From Cryobacterium sp. SO1 (GTDB lineage: Bacteria; Actinomycetota; Actinomycetes; Actinomycetales; Microbacteriaceae): a DNA stretch of 64,000 nucleotides. The stretch spans positions 2,170,001 to 2,234,000 of the forward strand of contig NZ_CP067394.1 of assembly GCF_004210215.2 (NCBI RefSeq), given 5' to 3'. Position 1 is the first letter of the stretch, and each line of letters begins with the position of its first letter. Below the pieces are notes generated by a model. That model ran no database searches. It saw only the letters and a program-made list of their open reading frames with translations, and was not told where the DNA came from. The translations under genes were made by a program, and so were the position numbers. Positions 8,653-15,950 of this stretch are shown piece by piece.

Positions 8653-9452
8653 CGCGTCCCTCCGGCGTAATAGGCGCTGCCGCGGACGTAGCCACCGTCA
8701 TCGCCCTCAGGCTCCTCCGGGACGAGGCCGGTCTTGTCCTGCCCGGTATCGAGGATCGGTCTCAGGTGCGCATACCGCGGGGACCGGATCGGCCCTCGAA
8801 GCGCCATCGCGCAGGCTGCTTCGACCCGGGCCGGGGAGAACCGGCGCGAGAGGCGCAGCACGGCCAAGGCCGGGTCGAACCCGGCCTCCTCGATGGAGGC
8901 TGCTACGAAGATCTTGCCGATCACCGTCACCGTGGCCGGGCCCGTCCGGGCTGCCCAGTCGTTGATCCGGTCCCGGTCCCAGGCCTGCCAGCTGCGCCCC
9001 TCGGGCAAGTCCGCGTCGTTCGTCTGATACTGATTCACCGTGCTGGCCGGCAGCAACAGGTGGCAAGTCAAGCGTTCATCACCCCGATAGACCTCTAACA
9101 TCGTGTCCGTCACGCGAAGGTCAACGAGAGCGCCGATGTGACTGAAGGGGACGGAGTAGAAGTTCTTGGCCCAGACCACGTGAGCGTTTTTGTTCACCTT
9201 GCGCCGGTAAGACCAGGTGCTGATCTCGAACGGGACAGCGGGCAGGGGTTGCATCAGCGGGAGTTCCTCGGTGGTGAACACGCTCAGTCGGGAGCCTTCG
9301 CGTTTCTGGAACGGCTGCCGGTTATAGGCATCGATCTGTTCCCGAATCCGTCCCCGCAACTGCGCCAACGAGGTGAACTGCTCGTGCCTGAGCCCCGCGA
9401 TGACCCAGGTCGCAACATGAGACACCGTGTTCTCAACGCTCGCCTTGTCTTT
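8649..9452 (-). pseudogene. istA: istA transposase, C-terminal part (split by RIT element)
   Basis: Open in the istA frame from the RIT junction at 9452 to the stop at 8649. The first residues K-D-K-A-S-V-E-N-T-V continue exactly the frame broken on the other side of the RIT element. The product includes the IstA C-terminal domain (a KVNKNAHVVWAKNFYSVP-like segment, a beta barrel and a long C-terminal helix region). The catalytic D and D residues are on the other fragment (12922-13680). No native start exists here. Confidence 0.9.
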
Positions 9453-9477
9453 GTTATCCCGAATTCGGGATAAGCGC

Positions 9478-9563
9478 GACTATCCCGAGGATTCTGTTAT
9501 CCCGAGTATCGGCCGCGATGCCTGTGCGGTGGCGGCCTGAGGGCTGATTTCCTCGGGATAATC
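9478..9563. repeat. RIT left inverted repeat (86 bp)
   Basis: The exact reverse complement of 12839-12924. It contains short TATCCCGAG/CTCGGGATA motifs near both ends in opposite orientation. It overlaps the stop codon of the third recombinase gene. A palindrome with the same motif (TTATCCCGAATTCGGGATAA) lies just outside at 9454-9473. Confidence 0.92.
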
Positions 9564-10581
9564 ACTTCAGCCCGGCGAGCTGCAGAATGAGGTCGTCGCC
9601 TCCGTTCCAGAGCGGTGCGAGGTCGGGTGTGGAGCTGCCTGCTTTCTGGATCGCCTCACGGACCATCTGGTTGTCGGCCGACGCATAAATGCTCGTGGTC
9701 GAGATGTTCGCGTGGCCGAGGAATTCCTTGATGTGGGGAAGGGGAACCCCGACGCGCAGCATCTGCATCGCGCGGGCGTGCCGAAGCTGGTGGGCATGGA
9801 CCTTCTCCGGGACCTCCGAACAGTGTTGCCGTGCCGCGGTCGCGTGTTTGTTGAGCAGGTAGGAGATGTTGTCCTGGCTCATCGGGTGCCGGCGACCCGC
9901 CCGGACAGTGAAGAACAACAAGGCAGCCGAATTCGCCGCGCCGGGATGCAGCTCGGCCAGATACTGGTCGAGGTGGCGGGCGGTCTTGTCCATCAGCGGG
10001 ACGGTCCTGCTCTTGCGGCCTTTGCCGGTGAGCGTCACCCGCGCGGCACCGATCGTGGTGTCGATATCCGCTGGGGTCAGGTCCAAAATCTCCTGGATTC
10101 GCGCGGCGGCGTCGAAGGTGAGCAGGATGAGGGTGGTGTCCCGGCGCCCGCGGCCGGTGTGCTGTCCGGGGGCGCGGATCAGCGCGTCGACGGCGGGCAT
10201 GCTCAACCCGTCCGGGGCTCGCGTCGGCGTCCGGGCGGGTCTGACCTGGGTGACCTCCAGCCAGATCGACACCAGTGCCGGATCCTCGCCGGCGCAATAC
10301 GACAGGAACGACTTGACCGCGGCCAGGCGCTGGTTCGCGGAGGAAGCTGCGAGATGCCGGGTCTCCAACAGCCAGGTGAGGAAGGCAGTGATGGTGGAGC
10401 GGTCGATGACCTCGAAGGAGACCTCGGCCAGGGCGAGGTGCTGCGACTCGCGCAGGAAGTCGAGCAGGGCGTTCAGCGCGGTTCTGTAGGAGCGGATGGT
10501 GTGCGGACTGAGCCGCCGCGACCGGGGCAGGTGGACCGTCAGCCAGGATCGGACCAGTCGGAAGAAGTCATCGGAGGCCAT
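9562..10581 (-). CDS. ritC: Tyrosine recombinase RitC
   Basis: 339 residues from the ATG at 10581. An N-terminal SAM-like core-binding domain (WL...TIRSYRTALNALLDFL) leads into a catalytic domain. This shows Arg I in AARIQEILDL, a beta-hairpin lysine (GKGRKSR), the box II HQLRH, LGH, and the tyrosine nucleophile in STTSIYASAD. All expected active-site residues are present. The start overlaps the end of ritB by 14 nt. Of the three recombinases this one has the most canonical active site. Confidence 0.9.
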   Translation of the reverse strand: MASDDFFRLVRSWLTVHLPRSRRLSPHTIRSYRTALNALLDFLRESQHLALAEVSFEVIDRSTITAFLTWLLETRHLAASSANQRLAAVKSFLSYCAGEDPALVSIWLEVTQVRPARTPTRAPDGLSMPAVDALIRAPGQHTGRGRRDTTLILLTFDAAARIQEILDLTPADIDTTIGAARVTLTGKGRKSRTVPLMDKTARHLDQYLAELHPGAANSAALLFFTVRAGRRHPMSQDNISYLLNKHATAARQHCSEVPEKVHAHQLRHARAMQMLRVGVPLPHIKEFLGHANISTTSIYASADNQMVREAIQKAGSSTPDLAPLWNGGDDLILQLAGLK

Positions 10582-11542
10582 CGGGGGCCTCCAGGAGTGC
10601 GGATTCGATTCCGGTGTTGGCGATCCGGCGCAGGTCGACGTGGAAGTCCGCGGCAAGGTGGAAGTAGTACCAGGTGTCCTCCGTGTTGGCGTGTCCGAGA
10701 TGCAGGCTCAAATAGGCCACCAACGCTTCCGGGTCCTTCCCGGCGAGGACCCACCGGTTGATGTTCTCGACCACATGGGCATGGCGGAGGTCGTAGACGC
10801 GCGGCGGCGAACCCGGGCTGGACACGACGGGCGGGTCGGCGGCGGCCAGCAGCTGCTGGAACCAGTAGTCGATCGTGCAGTCGCTATAGAAACCTCCGTA
10901 GCGATTCGGGAAGAACGGGACCCGGTCCGGATGGTGGACGCTGATCGTCGCGTCATAGTTGCGGCAGTATTCGTGCAGGTCTGGTGAGAGGAAGACGATG
11001 CGGTCCTTGTGCCCTTTGGACTGCCGGATGCTCACCGTGCCGCGGGCCAGGTCGACGTCGTTGCGGTGCAGCGTGCGGGCTTCGCTCGGCCGCAGCCCCA
11101 GGCAGTAGATCATCCGGAAGATCACCGGGATGATCACCTCCCGTCTGCCGCCATAGCCGGTGGCCTTGATGTCGTCGGCGGCGTCGAAGAGGGACCGTAG
11201 CTGCGCGTGGGAGTAGATGTGCGGGCGGTAACGAATTTGTTTGCCGGGGATGCCCGGCGGGATGACGAAGGCGCTCAGGCCGAGGGCGCCCATATGTTTG
11301 GCCAGTTGCCGGATCGGGGTGATCCGCCGCATCTGCCCGTTGACGTGCTCATCCGGGCGGGCGACGGCCCAGGACATGGCCATCTCCTTCGTCAGCGTCA
11401 CCTCGCCCGGGTAAGTCTCAGCACACATCCTGTCGAAGCGGCGCAGATGCGACTCGGAGTTCACGTAGGGCAACCCGATCGCGTGCTTGAGCTCCAGCAG
11501 GGACTGCAGCGGAGCGGCCAGGCCGCTGACGAAGCCGCTCAT
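10568..11542 (-). CDS. ritB: Tyrosine recombinase RitB
   Basis: 324 residues from the ATG at 11542, whose first base overlaps the last base of the ritA stop (TGATG). The catalytic domain carries Arg I (LGLRPSEARTL), K in a QSKGHKDR hairpin, the box II arginine in YDLRHAH, SLHLGHANTEDTW and the tyrosine in WYYFHLA. The usual first histidine of the H-x-x-R motif is Tyr here. An open frame extends upstream to 11791 but only as an antisense shadow of ritA. Confidence 0.88.
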   Translation of the reverse strand: MSGFVSGLAAPLQSLLELKHAIGLPYVNSESHLRRFDRMCAETYPGEVTLTKEMAMSWAVARPDEHVNGQMRRITPIRQLAKHMGALGLSAFVIPPGIPGKQIRYRPHIYSHAQLRSLFDAADDIKATGYGGRREVIIPVIFRMIYCLGLRPSEARTLHRNDVDLARGTVSIRQSKGHKDRIVFLSPDLHEYCRNYDATISVHHPDRVPFFPNRYGGFYSDCTIDYWFQQLLAAADPPVVSSPGSPPRVYDLRHAHVVENINRWVLAGKDPEALVAYLSLHLGHANTEDTWYYFHLAADFHVDLRRIANTGIESALLEAPDGLR

Positions 11543-12780
11543 CAGAGTGCTCCTCTCGGCTCGATACCGGCGAAGTCGAGGCAGCACTCCCGCATGCGCT
11601 CGTCGTCGGCCGAGAGGTAGTGTTTCGCCGAGGTGATCCCCCGGTGCCCGAGGGCGCCGGAGATCACCGGCAGCGGTGTGCCGTCCGCCAGCAGCCGGGT
11701 GGCGAACGAGGCCCGCAACACCCGGAAGCCGCGGCCGGTGCCGTTCTGGGTGACAGTGCCGGAGCGGGCGAAGGCCCGCGCGGCCACCCAATACAAACTG
11801 TGGGATAGGGTCAGGCCCACGTAGGGGGCATGGGAGCGCAGGAAAACATGGTCGTCGTCCCCGTCGACGGGTCTGCCATGCAACAGATACTCCGCAATCG
11901 CCTCACCGACCTCGGCCAGCAGCGGCAACGTCACCGACGCCCCCGTCTTGTGCTGGGTGAGAGTGATTCGTGCGTGCGGCCAGTCGATATCGCGCAACCG
12001 CAACCCTGCGATGTCCACCGGCCGCAGCCCCGTCCGGGCGCCAACCAGCAGCATTGCTCTGTCCCGTAAGCCCATCGGTGTGGACACCGCCGCGGAGTTC
12101 ACCAGCGCGTCGACTCCGTCGGCCGAGATGACTCCCACCGAGCGGACACGCCGCACCCTCTGAGCCGGGACCGCCTGCGAGAGTCCGACGCCGTAGCCGG
12201 ATTCCTCCCAGAAGCGACACAGCACGCGCAGCGCCGACAGCACTGTCCTCATGCTCCCCGGCTGGTACCGGCTGCCGAGAAACACCACCATTGCCGACAC
12301 GTCCATTCTGGACAGCGCCCGAGCATCGGCCACGCCGCGGTCGGGCAGCCACGCCAACGCGGCGCGCGACACCGTCGCATACAGATTCTGGGTGCTGACG
12401 GCCAACGACCGGCCCTGCAGCCAGCGCTCGAACTGCTCCTGGACCGGGCGGAAGACCACGTCCAGCGCATCATTCGGATGCGCCGGGCGAGCCAGACACC
12501 ACTCATAGGACCCGGTCCGTGCCACCTCCGACAGCACCAGAGCGGCCTTGCGCAGCAGCTTGCTTTTCCACCCTTTGAACCGGCCGTCCCGATACTCCGC
12601 GGCGACGAATTCAATAAACGCGGCGACGGCCTCCTCTCTGAACTCATCGATACCGTCGCGGGAACAGAACCTCGCGAACTGGGACCACGCCCACCGGTAC
12701 TGCATCGTCGTCGATGGCGCATGCTGCAGTCCACTCATGGCAGCATCCGCCTGCACGATCAGCTCGCCAATAGAAACATT
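11542..12780 (-). CDS. ritA: Tyrosine recombinase RitA
   Basis: 412 residues from the ATG at 12780 (an in-frame ATG at 12795 is an alternative start; AGGTGAGC lies upstream). A long N-terminal helical domain precedes the catalytic core, with Arg I in ARTGLRPVDIAGL, the lysine in QHKTGA, the box II arginine in RVLRASFAT, LGHRGITSAKHY and the tyrosine in HYLSAD. The first histidine of box II is replaced by Arg. It is the first gene of the trio, with its promoter presumably in or near the right inverted repeat. Confidence 0.88.
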   Translation of the reverse strand, partial: NVSIGELIVQADAAMSGLQHAPSTTMQYRWAWSQFARFCSRDGIDEFREEAVAAFIEFVAAEYRDGRFKGWKSKLLRKAALVLSEVARTGSYEWCLARPAHPNDALDVVFRPVQEQFERWLQGRSLAVSTQNLYATVSRAALAWLPDRGVADARALSRMDVSAMVVFLGSRYQPGSMRTVLSALRVLCRFWEESGYGVGLSQAVPAQRVRRVRSVGVISADGVDALVNSAAVSTPMGLRDRAMLLVGARTGLRPVDIAGLRLRDIDWPHARITLTQHKTGASVTLPLLAEVGEAIAEYLLHGRPVDGDDDHVFLRSHAPYVGLTLSHSLYWVAARAFARSGTVTQNGTGRGFRVLRASFATRLLADGTPLPVISGALGHRGITSAKHYLSADDERMRECCLDFAGIEPRGAL

Positions 12781-12838
12781 CATCTCGAAGCTCACCTCCA
12801 GTGAAATCGAAAGAGATGAGCCAGCGTAGGCGGGCCGC

Positions 12839-12924
12839 GATTATCCCGAGGAAATCAGCCCTCAGGCCGCCACCGCACAGGCATCGCGGCCGATACTCGG
12901 GATAACAGAATCCTCGGGATAGTC
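12839..12924. repeat. RIT right inverted repeat (86 bp)
   Basis: Perfect inverted copy of 9478-9563, ending at the duplicated GTCTTT and the istA fragment. It lies upstream of ritA, so it could also carry the trio's promoter. Confidence 0.92.
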
Positions 12925-13680
12925 TTTGGGCGCACGCACCCTGCCCGGCAATACCGCGGCCGAATAGTGCCCCGCCATCTCCCGGTAGGCGTCGTTGAGA
13001 ACGACCTCTCCCTCCCGAGGGTGCGAGATCACCCCGGTCTTCAGGTTGTCGGGCACCAGGCGCGGGGCGCTGCCGCCGAAGAAGGCGAACATCGCCGCAT
13101 GGGCGCGCAGCCACGAATCCTGGCGCATACCCAGGCTCGCTTCCACGAACGCATACCGGCTGAAGGGCAGGCACGCGACGAACAAATACACCTTCGAGAT
13201 CTCACCGGTCGTCGGATCCAACAGCTGCATCGTGGGCCCGGACCAGTCGACCTCGATGCTGCGGCCGGCCTTGTGGCCCACGCGAGACGACGCCCCGGTC
13301 ACGGCGGCGTGCTCGCCATAGAGCCGGCAGAACCGGTCGTAACTCATCGTTGCCTGCCCGGCGCGAGAAGACGCGTCGACATACTCCTGGTGGAGCAGCT
13401 TCAACGTCACCCCGACCCGGGCCAGCTCGGTGTGCACCCGAGCCCAGTCCGGCTGCGCGAACACGCTCTCGCGGACCCCGCGACCGGGAAACAACGCCGA
13501 ATACACCTCAGCCTCCGACAGCTCAGCGATGTCAGCCCAGCCGAGACCTGCCAGCTCGGCCGCGTCGAGGACCGCCTGAATGCTGTGCCGGGACATCCCC
13601 TGAGCCGACTCGATCGCCCGCCGCGACAAGCCCTGATTACGCAGCTGCAACACCAGCTTCGCTTTGATCTTCCGTACCAT
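12922..13680 (-). pseudogene. istA: istA transposase, N-terminal part (split by RIT element)
   Basis: Starts at the ATG at 13680 with an N-terminal HTH (IKAKLVLQLRNQGLSRRAI-like), the usual IstA beginning. It continues through the rve core, with D in IEVDWSG and the second acidic region near LVPDNLKT. The frame is broken at the RIT junction after a P-K-D sequence and runs a further 20 residues into the RIT repeat before a stop at 12862. It joins in frame to 8649-9452 if the RIT element is removed. Confidence 0.9.
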
Positions 13681-13755
13681 TACCGGTACTCCTTCCACCG
13701 TGTGGCCATCACACGGTGGAAGGAGCTTTTCAGGTGGGGCTCAACCACGCCGACA

Positions 13756-13801
13756 GTGGTGCTGAACAGTGCGAATCACGGACCTGAACAGTGGTGCTCA
13801 A
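13756..13801. repeat. IS21 right terminal repeats
   Basis: Two spaced copies of GTGGTGCT(G/C)AA (13756-13766 and 13791-13801), inverted relative to the left end. They lie just upstream of istA. Confidence 0.7.
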
Positions 13802-13989
13802 GCGCACCCCAGGTGGTGCCCACCGAAGCCAATATTCATAGATGCCCTGCTCCCGCAGATACGCGCCGCGCCCGTTCCGCGAGATGGCGACCTTGTAGGC
13901 GGTGAGGTGGTCAAGTTTCTGCTTCGGGGTGAACGACCGCCGGGGCGTGGGGCCGCCTGCGCGGGGGGCCGGGACTGCTGTTATTCATG
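13802..13989 (-). pseudogene. IS3-family OrfA fragment, N-terminal part
   Basis: Minus-strand translation gives RRSFTPKQKLDHLTAY followed by a GAYLREQGIY segment, the start of an IS3-family OrfA HTH protein. It stops at the IS21 end and resumes as IYSSPITEWRKLRDA on the far side (near 7800). An ATG near 13989 fits the start, but a frameshift lies between it and the HTH segment, so the copy was already decaying. Confidence 0.65.
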
Positions 13990-14483
13990 GGACTATCGTC
14001 GCGCACGGCGATCAACGATGGGCTGGACATTTGGTGGGACATCCTGATTCTCGCCCCACGTCAAACGGCGGACTTGCTCTGAGCTACTGGCCTCAACTCA
14101 CCCTGACACGTGCGGGACCGGCACGGTGACGACGAAGTCCACCACGCGCCGGGCATGACACCGTTGGTTCAACCACCTGGGCATTTGGAAGTATCGGGCT
14201 GCCGGCGCTGCCTTGCTAGATCCGATACAACTGATCAAGAAGCTTGTCTCTGCCAATCACTCTCATCAGATTCCGTTAGGTACCGTGAATGTACGGTCAA
14301 ATTCCATCGCTTAGAGCGAGCCGCTCGCGCTTCCTGGCTCTATCTGGCCATTCGTCTGCCAGCACCAGCTCCACCCAGGTGAGCTGGAACTCTTCGATAC
14401 GACGAGCCGCATGATTCACGGTCGCCGCACTCTCCGCGATGATTGACAGCTTCGCAAGTCTTAATCGCTCGGGCGTACACCAA
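13990..14483. other. Intergenic stretch, no gene recognised
   Basis: About 490 bases without a convincing reading frame on either strand. Short frames exist, but none shows a family pattern or a ribosome binding site. GC content falls towards the PP2C gene on the right. It may be the eroded remainder of the IS3-like element and the boundary of the older island. Confidence 0.5.
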
Positions 14484-15230
14484 TTACGGCCGACCTAGGA
14501 CGCCTATGGAACAGTCGTCCTTGGTCGCGTTGCGCACTCTGACGTCTACGAGCTTCCGCAACTGTTTCTTGGGCTTCGAGTTCCTGCTCAGTCTGGTGGG
14601 CGTAGCCCCAACGGCCACGATGATCTTGGTGCATGCGGCCGCCAGCTGACGCGTGCGAGCGTTGAACAGGCTTTCCCCAGCGCCGTCGCTCATAAGGATG
14701 AACCCGGTCACCCCTTGCAGCGAGCCTCGAAACAGTCGCATCGACCCGGCGGCTCCCGAAGAGGTCACGAAGGTTGTTTGATTCGCGAACTCGCTGTTGT
14801 CTGGAGCGGAGCAGACATGCAGTTCCCCGTTCTTGAGGTATCCAATAACCCCGTCACCCACATGTGCGCCGAGGAACTGATCGCCAGAGACCGCAACGCC
14901 GAGAAAGGTAGAGGCGAAGTCTTGCACGTCACGACCGTGACGCTCGGCGACTGTGGTGACCTTGGCGAGAAGCCGCTCTAGAAGCTCGATCTTGACTTGT
15001 CCACCGTCGATGCGCGCCACAAGCTGGTCGAACTGCTCGACCAGCGCGACGCATCCCTCGTCTACTACTGCTTGCGCACCGAATTCGGAGTGAGAGGCAG
15101 ACCCTGCGCCGTCAGCGAGACAGATCGCCTGGACGTCACCCCGCGAAAGATATTGCGTCCGATCCTGTCCGCGCGTTCCGTCGAGCTCGTGCCCTCGACC
15201 ACGAGCTTGATGGTGGAACTCGTTGAACAT
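14484..15230 (-). CDS. PP2C-family Ser/Thr protein phosphatase
   Basis: 248 residues. Metal-binding and core motifs of the PPM/PP2C fold are visible: an early GxD-like stretch, ICLADGAGSASHSEFGA (about residues 36-52), STFLGVAVSGDQFLGAHVGDG (about residues 107-127), GFILMSDGAGES (about residues 175-186) and a C-terminal DDCSIGVL. It should dephosphorylate Ser/Thr on proteins using Mn/Mg. It is the last gene of a leftward cluster with a vWA protein (adjacent, stop to start within one base) and a large kinase fusion. This grouping is the TerY-P triad of stress or DNA-processing systems. Base composition is lower in GC than the core genes to the left. Confidence 0.88.
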   Translation of the reverse strand: MFNEFHHQARGRGHELDGTRGQDRTQYLSRGDVQAICLADGAGSASHSEFGAQAVVDEGCVALVEQFDQLVARIDGGQVKIELLERLLAKVTTVAERHGRDVQDFASTFLGVAVSGDQFLGAHVGDGVIGYLKNGELHVCSAPDNSEFANQTTFVTSSGAAGSMRLFRGSLQGVTGFILMSDGAGESLFNARTRQLAAACTKIIVAVGATPTRLSRNSKPKKQLRKLVDVRVRNATKDDCSIGVLGRP

Positions 15231-15911
15231 TTACAAATCCGCCCAGCCTGCTAAGCCCTCAAGATCAAGCTTGACGGCGTCGCCGGGCGTGGACCGCGAG
15301 ACTCGGGAAACAGACTTCGATAGCCACTCGAAGAACTCTTTGAAGCTCAGGCCTCGGAGGCGAAGCGGAGGTCGGTTCGGGCTGAATCGCGCGAGTACGT
15401 CCATGTCAGCATCCGCGCCGATCCCGATCGGGAAGACCGTGAGTTTCTTCTGAGCGACGAGTTCGGTCACGCGACGGACTGCGCGTTCGAGCTCATCGGA
15501 ACGCCCGTTCGGTTGGCCGTCGGTCATCAGAACGAGCCAGGGCTGGTAGTACAGGACGCCCGCGTTGGAGTATGTGGACTTGCGCTTCTCGAGGGTGTCG
15601 AGCGCGAGGTTCACACCGTCACCGAGGGCTGTGCCGCCAGTCGCATCGATGGCATCGATGCGACTCAGGCGCTCGACGCTCGCGAAGTCTTGAATCAGAC
15701 TCGCCGCGGAGTTGAACTCGACAATGCTTACCTCGGCGGCATCGTGCGCGTCGTCATCTTCGTCGATCGCATCGTAGAACAGGTTGACGCCCTGGACGAG
15801 TTCGCGAATCTTCTCTCCCATCATCGATCCGCTCGTGTCGAGGCAGAGCGCTACGGGGACGCGCGGGGTTGGGTTCTCGACGAGGTCGTCGGCGCCAATA
15901 TTGAGTGCCAT
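15231..15911 (-). CDS. vWA-domain protein (TerY-like)
   Basis: 226 residues forming one von Willebrand factor A domain. The MIDAS metal site is visible as DTSGSM (about residues 24-29), a T in the TGGTALGDG loop (about residue 91) and the LVLMTDGQPN strand (about residues 127-136). A short C-terminal tail follows. Such proteins bind Mg-dependent partners. Next to a PP2C and a kinase, this one fits TerY of the TerY-P triad. It sits between them, with 39 bases to the kinase stop and direct abutment to the phosphatase start. Confidence 0.88.
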   Translation of the reverse strand: MALNIGADDLVENPTPRVPVALCLDTSGSMMGEKIRELVQGVNLFYDAIDEDDDAHDAAEVSIVEFNSAASLIQDFASVERLSRIDAIDATGGTALGDGVNLALDTLEKRKSTYSNAGVLYYQPWLVLMTDGQPNGRSDELERAVRRVTELVAQKKLTVFPIGIGADADMDVLARFSPNRPPLRLRGLSFKEFFEWLSKSVSRVSRSTPGDAVKLDLEGLAGWADL

Positions 15912-15950
15912 GGGATTACCTTCCTGCTGATGTTTGATGCTTCGTGTGGA

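Larger units (their letters stand above)
9453..12924. mobile_element. RIT element: three tyrosine recombinases between 86-bp inverted repeats
   Basis: Three overlapping minus-strand tyrosine recombinase genes lie between perfect inverted repeats (9478-9563 and 12839-12924). The six bases GTCTTT occur at both junctions (9447-9452 and 12922-12927). Joining the flanks restores an open istA frame (A-P-K-D-K-A). The left end carries an additional 25 bases (9453-9477) containing a 20-bp palindrome that the right end lacks. The arrangement matches RIT (recombinase in trio) elements. I know of no established movement mechanism for them, so activity here is unknown. Confidence 0.88.
7806..13801. mobile_element. 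IS21-family insertion sequence, itself interrupted by a RIT element
   Basis: The outer ends carry the inverted sequence TTGAGCACCAC (7806-7816) and its complement (13791-13801). A second inner copy, TTCAGCACCAC, is present at each end (7829-7839 and 13756-13766), as expected for the multiple terminal repeats of IS21 elements. Inside are istB (intact) and istA (split). Removing the 3.5-kb RIT insertion leaves an element of about 2.5 kb, normal for IS21. It sits inside an IS3-family transposase. A short GCG flanks both ends and may be part of the target duplication. Confidence 0.85.

Noticed and set aside
12862..13698. A complete 278-residue IstA-like protein
   Set aside because: The last 20 residues are encoded by the RIT inverted repeat and the frame continues at 9452 when the RIT element is removed, so it is a truncated istA.
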